From an uncultured Alistipes sp. (GTDB lineage Bacteria; Bacteroidota; Bacteroidia; Bacteroidales; Rikenellaceae): a stretch of DNA of 59,476 nucleotides. The translations under genes were made by a program, and so were the position numbers. Location of the stretch: positions 1-59,476 of the forward strand of contig CALURC010000009.1 of assembly GCA_944323075.1 (NCBI GenBank), given 5' to 3'. This document shows positions 37,346 through 46,219 of the stretch, one piece after another. How positions within the stretch are numbered: the first letter of the stretch is position 1; each line of letters opens with the position of its first letter. Under the pieces are notes generated by a model. It had not been told where the DNA came from. It was given only the letters and a program-made list of their open reading frames with translations, and searched no databases.

Positions 37346-38773
37346 ATGAAAAGGATGATATTCATACTGGCAACCCTGTTTGGCATGACAGGTATGTCTG
37401 AAGCGGTGGCTCAGGATACAAAGGATATTCTGCCCGGTGTGTCCGTCGAAAACTTCAACATGAATCGCAATGGCAAGTACCTGACCGTTACGATGGATAT
37501 AGATTTGTCGGAGCTTGATGTGAACTCCAACCGTGCCGTACTGCTCACCCCTCGATTGGTCAATGCGACGGATTCGATTGACTTGCCGTCGATAGGCATC
37601 TACGGACACCGCAGATATTACTATTATATAAGGAATGGAATCAGCACCATTTCGGGTGATACGGAAAAGTCTTTCAAGGCATCGGACAAACCGGAACTGC
37701 TGGGGTATGACAACCATATTCCCTACGAGAAATGGATGGACGGGGCCACGCTCAAGTTCCACCGCAGCGACTGGGGCTGCTGTCAGGAGATACTGGCGGA
37801 ATACGAAGGATTGTTGGGACGGCACCGCGAGGCGTTCTTCCCCGAACTGGTATTCGTGCAGCCCAAGGCCGAGGTCATGAAGAGCCGTTCCCTTTCCGGT
37901 TCGGCATATATCGACTTTCCGGTGGACCGGACGGAGATCTATCCCGACTACCGCCGCAACACGGTCGAGCTGGGCAAGATACAGGCGACCATCGACTCCG
38001 TGCGCAATGACAAGGACATCACCATCACGTCCGTGTGGCTGAAAGGTTTTGCCTCGCCCGAAAGCCCCTACAAGCACAATACCGACCTTGCCATCGGGCG
38101 TACCGCCGCACTCAAGAAACACATAGGGCAACTTTACCACTTTGCGGACAGTGTCATCCGGACCGATTACGAGCCGGAAGACTGGGCGGGCCTGCGCCGC
38201 TATGTGGAACAGTCTGACATGACCCACTGCTCGGAGATTCTGGCAATGATAGACAGCGACATGGAACCGGATGCCAAAGAAGCGAAAATCAAACGGACAT
38301 ACCCTGACGAGTACCGCTTCATGCTGAAGAAATTCTATCCTGCGTTGCGCCATACGGATTACCGCATCGACTACACCATCCGCAAGTTCAGCGATGTGGA
38401 GGAGATAAAGCGCATCATGGAAGAGCGGCCGCAGAAGCTGAGCCTGAACGAGTTCTACCTCGTTGCCGGAAAGTATGAGCCGGGCACGGACGAGTTTACC
38501 GATGTGTTTGAAACAGCCGTGCGCATGTTCCCCAACGATGAAGTGGCGAACCTTAATGCCGCCAATGCCGCCATCCGCAGGGACGATTTTGCAGCGGCAC
38601 GCCGCTATCTCAACAAGGCGGGCGACTCTGCCGAGGCCGTCTATGCACGGGGAGCGTTGGCTGTGCGTGAAGACGACATCGACACAGCACGCCGCTATCT
38701 GACCAAGGCGAAAGAGATGGGGCTGGAAAAGGCGGCACTCACGCTGAAAGAGCTGGACGAGAGGCAGAAATGA
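37346..38773 (+). CDS. DUF3868-family protein of fimbrial operon B
   Basis: A 475-residue exported protein (signal ending EAVAQ, no lipobox, unlike the 594-residue operon A counterpart). An N-terminal beta-rich DUF3868 domain (LTVTMDIDLSELDVNSNRAV, LLTPRLVNATDSIDLPSIGI) is followed by an OmpA-like segment (VWLKGFASPESPYKHNTDLA, IGRTAALKKHI) and C-terminal TPR-like helices (NEVANL-like NDEVANLNAANAAI, YARGALAVREDDIDTARRYL). Probably an assembly or outer-membrane factor of the fimbria. It follows the DUF3575 gene by 11 bases. Confidence 0.8.
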   Translation: MKRMIFILATLFGMTGMSEAVAQDTKDILPGVSVENFNMNRNGKYLTVTMDIDLSELDVNSNRAVLLTPRLVNATDSIDLPSIGIYGHRRYYYYIRNGISTISGDTEKSFKASDKPELLGYDNHIPYEKWMDGATLKFHRSDWGCCQEILAEYEGLLGRHREAFFPELVFVQPKAEVMKSRSLSGSAYIDFPVDRTEIYPDYRRNTVELGKIQATIDSVRNDKDITITSVWLKGFASPESPYKHNTDLAIGRTAALKKHIGQLYHFADSVIRTDYEPEDWAGLRRYVEQSDMTHCSEILAMIDSDMEPDAKEAKIKRTYPDEYRFMLKKFYPALRHTDYRIDYTIRKFSDVEEIKRIMEERPQKLSLNEFYLVAGKYEPGTDEFTDVFETAVRMFPNDEVANLNAANAAIRRDDFAAARRYLNKAGDSAEAVYARGALAVREDDIDTARRYLTKAKEMGLEKAALTLKELDERQK

Positions 38774-38838
38774 CATTCAATCAATCATATAAGCCAAAAG
38801 AGAAAAAATATATTTTCAAACATTTTAATTTATCCACA

Positions 38839-40539
38839 ATGAAAAGAAATTTATTATTCATGTCTATGTTAGCATCCCTGTTCTTTGCAGGATGCTCACA
38901 GGAGGAGATTGCTCCGGGTGGTGAGGACAACGGTGAGGCCAATACCAGTTATATGGCCGTAAACCTGGTGTCCTCCGATGTGACGGGTACGCGTGCCGCT
39001 GCCGGCTATGAGGATGGAAGTGATGTTGAGAACCATGTTACCAAAGTCCGTTTCTATTTCTTCAACGGGGTTGGTGGTGCAGTCAACGTTAAACTTCAAA
39101 ACGGCAGTTACGTAAACTACTATGACTGGACGCCAAATACTGCTAATCCAGATGAAACACCTGCTGATCCGGATCAGTCAGATGGAACAAACACAGGCGA
39201 TGACATCGAGAGCAAACTCAAGGCCACGATTGTCATCAACACCAAGGCTGGCGACGGGATTCCCCAAAGGATAGCGGCTGTGCTGAATCCCACCGGTTTG
39301 GATAACAATTCAAAGAGCCTTACCGACCTGAAGAATATTGTCGCTGATTACGCCACTTCCGGGCTCACCAAAAAAGGCGCATTCGTGATGTTCAATTCCG
39401 TTGGAGGCGGAGGTAAAGACTTCAGCACGACCCCCATAGAGAAGAGTCACCTGTGTAAGACGGAGGCAGATGCCTTAGCTCACCCCGTTACCATCCATGT
39501 GGAGCGTAGCGTGGCAAAGGTAAGGGTCACCTTGGGTGACAAATTGGGCTTCGCCGATAATAAACTGGCATTGAAGGATAAGGACGGTAAAGACCTCAAA
39601 GTCAGAGGAGAACAGGTCTATCTGCAGCTCCACGGTTGGGGCCTGACTGCCGAAACCTCCGAAGGAAGGCTGGTCAAGAAAATCAATCCCGTATGGGAAG
39701 GGAATTGGTGGTACGCGACATACCGCAGTTTTTGGGCCATCAATTCAATGACAGCCACGAACACGTATCACAGCTATAACGATATCAAAACTTCCTTCGG
39801 TGCAGAAAATGTGTTGTACACCAATGAAAATGCCCAGTTGACAGACACAGATGGTTCTGAAGGAACGGCAAAGAAAAGAACAAAGTTTATCCTTAAGGGC
39901 AAGCTTTGTAAGGCAAACGGCGATCCATTCACTATTGTAAGACACCTTGGGGATCATTTTCCCGATTCCCCGTCTGATACAGAGGCTGAAAACCTCAAAG
40001 AATTGAAAAAGAGTATCCTTAATCAGCTGAGTGCCAATGGTTATAATTACTATTATTCAACAACTGAAGGACGAAAACAAATCGGTATCGGCGACCTTCA
40101 GATTGTAATTGCAACCCAGGAAGAGAACGAGGATAGCAAGAACAACTGTTATGTATATGCCCAGCTGACAGATGCAGCTGCAGCTGCCGATAGAGAATGG
40201 TTCACCTCTTTGGAAGGAGGAACGGCTATTAAAAATGCAGCCACGGTGATTAACGGCAATCTTGCGAACAAAGACATAGTCGACAGGGCTTTGGTTTGGA
40301 ACTCCGGCATGACATACTATTACAAAGAGATCATGCATCTGAATGGCCTTAATGGTGTAGTCCGTAACCATATCTATGGTGTAAACGTGCAAAAGATTGC
40401 CGGTCTCGGTACTCCTGTTTACAATCCTGGCGAGATAATTTATCCCGAGACGCCCGAGGAAAATGATCATTACATCGCGGCTCAAATCAATATCCTGTCC
40501 TGGCGTGTTGTTGATGAAGACTATGAACTGGTGTGGTAA
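38839..40539 (+). CDS. Major fimbrillin of operon B (Mfa1-like)
   Basis: ATG 38839 gives a lipoprotein signal with cysteine 19 (FAGC); the longer frame from 38770 has no signal peptide at its start and is rejected. 566 residues. GTRAA places an arginine at residue 52, the same position as in the operon A subunit. Mfa1-type features are VTKVRFYFFNGVGG, VHVERSVAKVRV-like (HVERSVAKVRVTLG), GVVRNHIYGVNVQKI, and a C-terminal strand INILSWRVVDEDYEL. The downstream anchor ends with the same ILSWRVV motif. It is the likely shaft subunit. Confidence 0.85.
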   Translation: MKRNLLFMSMLASLFFAGCSQEEIAPGGEDNGEANTSYMAVNLVSSDVTGTRAAAGYEDGSDVENHVTKVRFYFFNGVGGAVNVKLQNGSYVNYYDWTPNTANPDETPADPDQSDGTNTGDDIESKLKATIVINTKAGDGIPQRIAAVLNPTGLDNNSKSLTDLKNIVADYATSGLTKKGAFVMFNSVGGGGKDFSTTPIEKSHLCKTEADALAHPVTIHVERSVAKVRVTLGDKLGFADNKLALKDKDGKDLKVRGEQVYLQLHGWGLTAETSEGRLVKKINPVWEGNWWYATYRSFWAINSMTATNTYHSYNDIKTSFGAENVLYTNENAQLTDTDGSEGTAKKRTKFILKGKLCKANGDPFTIVRHLGDHFPDSPSDTEAENLKELKKSILNQLSANGYNYYYSTTEGRKQIGIGDLQIVIATQEENEDSKNNCYVYAQLTDAAAAADREWFTSLEGGTAIKNAATVINGNLANKDIVDRALVWNSGMTYYYKEIMHLNGLNGVVRNHIYGVNVQKIAGLGTPVYNPGEIIYPETPEENDHYIAAQINILSWRVVDEDYELVW

Positions 40540-40549
40540 TATGATCCCT

Positions 40550-40608
40550 GACGCCCGAAGGCGTTCCTGATACATACAAAGTGTGGGAGGCGGCTCCCCG
40601 TCTCCCAC
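40550..40608 (+). terminator. Hairpins after the major fimbrillin gene of operon B
   Basis: A small stem (ACGCCC/GGCGT) at about 40550-40564 and a larger one, GTGGGAG (40583-40589) with CTCCCAC (40602-40608), in the 250-base gap before the anchor gene. No T-run follows. It probably limits read-through or protects the subunit message. Confidence 0.5.
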
Positions 40609-40789
40609 GCATATTAATAAAACAGAATAACAAATACAGTACCCGCCCACCGGTACACAAGGGAGGTGTGGCCTTGGAAACCTGAATACAGAATACAGGT
40701 ATCCCACTTGACGAGAAAATCCGGATGCGGAAGTTCCGCACACCATATATAGAATAAGTAAGATATACATTCAAGAAAGAGTAAACGAT

Positions 40790-41854
40790 ATGAATATACG
40801 GGCATTGATAAGGAATGTGGCAGTCAAGGTCTGCATGGCGTCAGTCTGCCTGTTGGCTATGTCGTCCTGCGACAGCTGGCTCTACGAGGAAGAAGGCGAC
40901 TGTTCGGTGTATTACCGGCTCAAATTCCGCTACGATATGAACCTGAAGTGGGCGGACGCTTTCGCCAACGAAGTAACGTCAATACACTTGTATGCCTTCG
41001 ACAATTCGGGCGTGTTGGCATGGCAGAAAGCGGAACAGATTGTTCCGGAAACAGCGGAAAACTATTCGATGCTGCTCGACCTGCCTGCCGGTGACTACAA
41101 GCTCCTTGCGTGGTGCGGACTGCAGAACGATGGTGAACGCGAAGAATCCTTCTCCGTACCCGAAGCCCGTGTGGGAGAAACCCGTATGGAGCAGTTGCAG
41201 TGTGCGCTTAATCGTCAGCACGATGAATCGGGCGCATACAGTAATGAACACTTGTATCGTCTTTTTCACGGCGTGCTGGACGTGTCGCTGCCTGTCAACG
41301 ATGATGGCGGCAGTTATGAATATACCATGTCTTTGATAAAGAACACCAATCACATCCGTGTTATCCTGCAGCACTTGTCGGGAGAGGATGTGAACAAGGA
41401 TGACTTCATCTTCCGCATTGATGACGAGAACGGTTTGATGGCACACGACAACGAACTGCTACCCGATGAAAACATCAACTACCGTCCCTGGGATGTACAG
41501 AATGTAGAGGCAGGCATTGGCATGGATGGCAACCGTGCCGTCAGCAATGTGAAAGGCCTTGTCGCCGACTTCACAGTCGGCCGCCTGATAGAGACACACC
41601 GCGAGAAGATGATACTTGCTATCGACACCAAGGACGGCAAGAAGGTGGTACGTATTCCCGTGATGGACTACGCCTTGATGGGAAAGGAGTATTACGAAAA
41701 GGAGTACAATTATCCGATGGATAAGCGGGAGTTCCTCAACCGTCTGGATGAATGTGTGATGACCCTCTTCCTCGATGAGAATAACAACTGGGTAAGCAGT
41801 GTTATCCAGATTCTGTCGTGGCGTGTGGTGCTGAGTAATGTAGAAGTGGAATAA
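40790..41854 (+). CDS. FimB/Mfa2-family fimbrial anchor of operon B
   Basis: A 354-residue lipoprotein (lipobox MSSC, residue about 27). Family pattern: GDCSVYYRLKFRYDMNLKWA, VTSIHLYAFDNSGVL, LPAGDYKLLAWCGLQND, NTNHIRVILQHLSGED. The C-terminus IQILSWRVVLSNVEVE repeats the closing strand of the major subunit. Mfa2 proteins anchor the fimbria and control its length. A 250-base gap separates it from the subunit gene, the largest inside operon B. Confidence 0.85.
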   Translation: MNIRALIRNVAVKVCMASVCLLAMSSCDSWLYEEEGDCSVYYRLKFRYDMNLKWADAFANEVTSIHLYAFDNSGVLAWQKAEQIVPETAENYSMLLDLPAGDYKLLAWCGLQNDGEREESFSVPEARVGETRMEQLQCALNRQHDESGAYSNEHLYRLFHGVLDVSLPVNDDGGSYEYTMSLIKNTNHIRVILQHLSGEDVNKDDFIFRIDDENGLMAHDNELLPDENINYRPWDVQNVEAGIGMDGNRAVSNVKGLVADFTVGRLIETHREKMILAIDTKDGKKVVRIPVMDYALMGKEYYEKEYNYPMDKREFLNRLDECVMTLFLDENNNWVSSVIQILSWRVVLSNVEVE

Positions 41855-41875
41855 TTAGAGAGAAGGATTGGACTG

Positions 41876-43057
41876 ATGAAACCGAGCATTATACATAGCA
41901 TTGTGGTCTGCCTGGCGGCATTCACACTGCCTTTTATGGTGGCGTGCAGCAGTCAGGAAGAATCCTTGCCGGACAACGTTACGGAAGCTGCCTTATACCT
42001 GAATATCGCCACCATAGGACAAACAAGGGCGAGTACGGCAGAACTGCCTGACAACGAGAAGATGAAAAGCGTGCGTGTGGTTGTATTACACGCGGCTGAT
42101 GGAACGGTGGAACATAACCGCCATTTCTCGCTGGAGGGTGCGCAGGCACAAAAAACCATCTTGCTCAAGGTAACACCGAACGAAAAGAAGAAAATATACC
42201 TCTTCGCCAATGAAGAGAGCGTGTCCACGGTAGAAGGTGCAACTGTAAAGGATGAAAATCAAACGCTGACCGCTTTCTTCAACAGTTATACAGAAGGAAT
42301 GTCCGGTTTTGAAGCCGCGGTGAACAACCTATACTTCGCTCCGGACTATTCGGTCGGAAGCCCCATCCCGATGTCCTCCATGTACGAGATAGATTTTCCT
42401 GGAAAAGGGAATTTCGACGGGACGTTTTACGTGGTACGTGTCGCTACCAAGTTCACCTGCCGTTTCAAGAATTTTCGTAGCGGTGCTGTCACGGTGAACA
42501 GCATATCGGTGTCGGACATTGCCAATGACTCTTACCTAATGGCACATAAGCAAAATCAGACGATGCAGTTTACTGAAGAGGATAATAGCATAAGTGACCT
42601 TTTCTGGATAGACTGGCTGAAGAAGGTGTCTGATGAGTCGCAGGAGTATCCCGAAGACAAGACATTGGCTGACAAAAGAGGCTGGATTATGGATTATGAC
42701 ATTCCGGGAAATGCTGTTCAAGCCCCTGCCGGTCCAACGAACCTGAATATGTCTGTACCAAAAGCAACTGATGCGGATGTAAATCAGGAACAAGGCACCT
42801 TGTACATATTCTATCTTCCCGAAAGCAAGAACCTGATAACACCGACTGATACTTACGGAGAACAGCAGTATGAGATGACACTCGGCTTGACTGATGAATA
42901 CGGCGAACAGAAGTCATTCAATTTTGCTTTTGATAATCTGAAAGCTCTCTTCCGTAACACGAATGCTGTAATAGATATAATCATGTATGACAGGGAAGTT
43001 GTGGTGGATGTGATTCCATACAGCGAAGTAGTACTTGAACCTGAATTTGGATTGTAA
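41876..43057 (+). CDS. Minor fimbrillin-like lipoprotein
   Basis: A 393-residue lipoprotein (lipobox MVAC, cysteine 24) with QTRAS placing an arginine at residue 51. Segments MKSVRVVVLHAADGTVEHNR, VATKFTCRFKNF and LKALFRNTNAVIDIIMYDRE fit the Mfa-type minor subunits that sit between shaft and tip. It starts 21 bases after the anchor gene. Confidence 0.75.
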   Translation: MKPSIIHSIVVCLAAFTLPFMVACSSQEESLPDNVTEAALYLNIATIGQTRASTAELPDNEKMKSVRVVVLHAADGTVEHNRHFSLEGAQAQKTILLKVTPNEKKKIYLFANEESVSTVEGATVKDENQTLTAFFNSYTEGMSGFEAAVNNLYFAPDYSVGSPIPMSSMYEIDFPGKGNFDGTFYVVRVATKFTCRFKNFRSGAVTVNSISVSDIANDSYLMAHKQNQTMQFTEEDNSISDLFWIDWLKKVSDESQEYPEDKTLADKRGWIMDYDIPGNAVQAPAGPTNLNMSVPKATDADVNQEQGTLYIFYLPESKNLITPTDTYGEQQYEMTLGLTDEYGEQKSFNFAFDNLKALFRNTNAVIDIIMYDREVVVDVIPYSEVVLEPEFGL

Positions 43058-43075
43058 AACAATAAATAAAAACAT

Positions 43076-46000
43076 ATGAATCGTTTTGTACAATATATAG
43101 TTATCTCTCTGATAGCCTTTGCCGTTACAGGCTGCCAAGATGATTTCCTAAACGAGGAACGTATAGGTAAAGGCAATGCAGCGGTATCGGCAACGTTAGA
43201 CTTCACCCCTATGTCTTCGGCACTGTCACAGACACGTGCTGCCGGCGATGCCTTGAAAGATATAAAGTCCCTGCATATATTGTTGTATAACGAGGATGGT
43301 GTGTTGCAGCAAAGTTGGACACAGAATGAAACTCGGGGGGACTTGAGAAATTATACTGTGACTTCTGAAGACCGTACGGATGCGGATGCGGAAAACGGAC
43401 ATAAGGCTGAATCAACTACGGCACGCGCCACATTCACGTTACCGGGAGAAATAGAATACGGCAAATATTATATCTATGCCGTAGCGAACATACCTGACCT
43501 GCTGACAGAATATGCCGAAAGCATAAAGACAGTGGACGGCCTCAAAAGCATTCCTCTCACATGGGACAATACAAAAAACACTGAAACCGGTGAATATAAT
43601 GTGGTCAACAACGGTCAGATGTTAGGCTGTTTCACAAACTCTACATCATCCAACAACTCAAGTGATGAGTCTCTTGTAATAAATAGTAAAAATGTAAAAC
43701 TCCATGCTTGGCTACGCCGGGCGGCTTCCAAAGTGACAGTGGCATTCGATGGCAGCAACTTGAAAGAGGGTGTATTTATCTATATCCAATCCGTGCAGAT
43801 TAAAGATATTCCTTCACAATGTTATTTGGGAAAGGATAATAACGTGGGGAGAGAAGGATATACCTTGGACGTGCCGGAAAGTGGACCGGAAATGACCGAC
43901 GGAGAAACCATCACCTATCATGAAGGAGAACACGATTCACAAGGTTTTGAATATGGAGAGGGTTGCGCATCGCATCGTGTCACGGTAGGTAGCCCCCATT
44001 TCGGTTCTCACGATGAAACAGCTCCCGCGCTGTATTTTTACGAGAATATGCAGGGCGCAGGTGATAATATGCCCGACAAACGGCAGGATGCTGACGGCAA
44101 CGGTTCCCTTGACCATCCGGGATTGCCAGACGACGCTACTTACAGGCTCAAAGACGCCGTACCTTACGGTACATACATCGAAGTACATGCGCACTACATT
44201 TCCAACAATTCCGAGCGATTAGGCAACGGGCACATCATCTACCGTTTCATGTTAGGACAGGACGTGATTAATGACTATAACGCCAAACGTAATTGCCACT
44301 ACAAGCTGACATTGAAATTCAAAAACTTCGCCAACGAAGCAGATTGGCATATAGAGTATGAGGAACCGGAACCGGGCGTGATGACTCCCGAGCCTTATTA
44401 TATCTCATACTTGTATAACCATTCCATGATGTATCCCATCAAGGTGAACACGGGAGGCCGAAAGATAGAATACATAAAAGCGGAAATCTTGGAAAACAAC
44501 TGGGCACCTTATAATGCCAGCAGTGATATTTATTTCACGGGTGCTCCGAATGGTGTTGCAGCACCGTGGAACGGTTTCCTGTCATTACATAAAACAACGG
44601 AAACGGTTTTATATGAAAATATAATCGGATCAAATGAGCAATACTACAACACAGTTCCCAAACGTGGAGAACGTGAATATAAAGATTTTGTTTTGCCTGG
44701 CGGCATAACTTCCAAGGAATTCACGACGGAGAATTCAGAACCAGACGATAAATACCGTGTAGAAAAACACCCCACGGAAGCAAATACATACAACATCTAT
44801 ATTCCCATGTACACGCGCGCCAAGCAGATGATATCAACAACCGGATACACGGGAAACAATCCATACGTGGCATATCAGAGAAAGGCGAGAGTCAAGATTA
44901 CAACCAAGCTGGAAGGGCTGGATAAAATCTTCGAAAATGAAGTTCCGATATACCAGGTACGTCGTGTTGTGAATCCGAAGGGGATATATAGATCTCTCAA
45001 AAATAACAAGTCGTTTCATGTCGTGTTGAAACGATTGCCGGGAGAAGATCAACAAATGTTCAAAACATTCCAATCTGAAGGTCCCTGGAAAGCCTATGTC
45101 GTCAAGGAAACGAATGGAAAAGGGATTACTTTATCGGTAACTGATCCTAATACAACGGAATTGAAGGACGATCCGGAATATGGGAAAGCCATATATGGTA
45201 AAACCGGCAGCGTAATTGATTTCAAGGTGAATTTTGAGCAGTCGTCAGATAATCCGTCAGAGAACCGTTATGCTATTATCCGCGTGGAATATCACAATTA
45301 TACCTGCCAGCATCTGATTTTCGTGCGGCAAGGTGACAAACCTGACGATTTGGTTACAGGTGGTGTGAAGTGGTATGCCATGAATATGAAGACTACAAGC
45401 GAATTGGCTTCCAATCCGTTGGACGAAGGATCGCTGTTCAAATTCGGAAAATGGAATCATCCGATAGACGCATTGAGTAATAAAAATCCGCGTGAGCCGT
45501 GGATAAAAGTTACACCGGAAGATTTCAAAATATATCCTGAAGATGGCTTTACCAATGCGGCAACCGGAGATAAAATGGTGTGGACAGACATTATTCATAG
45601 TAATACGACCGATGGGTTCGGTAATCCTCAAATGGCGAATGCCAGGGTGGCTACGGGCGCAGACTTCTGGGAATTGAGGAAATATAGTTATATAGAGCAG
45701 GGATACGGTGTATTGTATGGAGATGATGCCACGGAGACGGCTGATGATATCGTAGAAGTTTATGGCTATGACTATAAACATAATAAGTCAGGACGTGGAA
45801 TGAGAGGTTGTTTTGCGTATAACAGCGAAACGGGCAAAAATCTGTTCTTTCCCATTGGTGCCTCCGGCTACGGGCACAGAAAACAAAGCTATATCCCCAC
45901 TTGGGGAGATAGCGAAACTCTCAATGGAGTATTGAGATATGCTGCCGGCCGAACACAATTATATCCCAGTCCCGTGGAGCGTCCGTTGTTTTATGACTTA

Positions 46001-46192
46001 TACAAACGACCGGGAGGCATCTATTGGTTAAATGCGGAAATTCCTCAAAACTACTTTACGCCGACGGACGGTGTCAGCCTGGGATGGGATATCAACTATT
46101 TCTCATTCGATTTCAATTTTATCAGTAGTGACAACCTGATTAGGAGCGGTGGCTCTGACGCGTGCTTCGTGCGTTGCGTGGTAGATCCATGA
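43076..46192 (+). CDS. Large fimbrial tip-like protein (DUF4906-type, FISUMP-like end)
   Basis: A 1038-residue lipoprotein (lipobox VTGC, cysteine 20) with SQTRAA (arginine 54). The first 350 residues are fimbrillin-like (IKSLHILLYNEDGVLQQSW, YYIYAVANIPDLL). The middle is a series of beta-sandwich-like domains typical of DUF4906 proteins. The last 200 residues have a lectin-like fold pattern (ATGADFWELRKYSYIEQGYG, GCFAYNSETGKNLFFP) closing in ACFVRCVVD, as in Fib_succ_major domains. Size and gene position match tip adhesins at the end of mfa-type operons. The ligand is unknown. Confidence 0.7.
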   Translation: MNRFVQYIVISLIAFAVTGCQDDFLNEERIGKGNAAVSATLDFTPMSSALSQTRAAGDALKDIKSLHILLYNEDGVLQQSWTQNETRGDLRNYTVTSEDRTDADAENGHKAESTTARATFTLPGEIEYGKYYIYAVANIPDLLTEYAESIKTVDGLKSIPLTWDNTKNTETGEYNVVNNGQMLGCFTNSTSSNNSSDESLVINSKNVKLHAWLRRAASKVTVAFDGSNLKEGVFIYIQSVQIKDIPSQCYLGKDNNVGREGYTLDVPESGPEMTDGETITYHEGEHDSQGFEYGEGCASHRVTVGSPHFGSHDETAPALYFYENMQGAGDNMPDKRQDADGNGSLDHPGLPDDATYRLKDAVPYGTYIEVHAHYISNNSERLGNGHIIYRFMLGQDVINDYNAKRNCHYKLTLKFKNFANEADWHIEYEEPEPGVMTPEPYYISYLYNHSMMYPIKVNTGGRKIEYIKAEILENNWAPYNASSDIYFTGAPNGVAAPWNGFLSLHKTTETVLYENIIGSNEQYYNTVPKRGEREYKDFVLPGGITSKEFTTENSEPDDKYRVEKHPTEANTYNIYIPMYTRAKQMISTTGYTGNNPYVAYQRKARVKITTKLEGLDKIFENEVPIYQVRRVVNPKGIYRSLKNNKSFHVVLKRLPGEDQQMFKTFQSEGPWKAYVVKETNGKGITLSVTDPNTTELKDDPEYGKAIYGKTGSVIDFKVNFEQSSDNPSENRYAIIRVEYHNYTCQHLIFVRQGDKPDDLVTGGVKWYAMNMKTTSELASNPLDEGSLFKFGKWNHPIDALSNKNPREPWIKVTPEDFKIYPEDGFTNAATGDKMVWTDIIHSNTTDGFGNPQMANARVATGADFWELRKYSYIEQGYGVLYGDDATETADDIVEVYGYDYKHNKSGRGMRGCFAYNSETGKNLFFPIGASGYGHRKQSYIPTWGDSETLNGVLRYAAGRTQLYPSPVERPLFYDLYKRPGGIYWLNAEIPQNYFTPTDGVSLGWDINYFSFDFNFISSDNLIRSGGSDACFVRCVVDP

Positions 46193-46219
46193 TTATGAGA
46201 GAACATCCTTATTTTTAAT

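Noticed and set aside
37331-38776. A 481-codon open frame antisense to the whole DUF3868 gene of operon B
   Set aside because: It mirrors the sense gene almost end to end. The sense frame has a signal peptide, family motifs and an 11-base link to its neighbour; the antisense product is low-complexity with no recognisable features. It is a codon-bias shadow.
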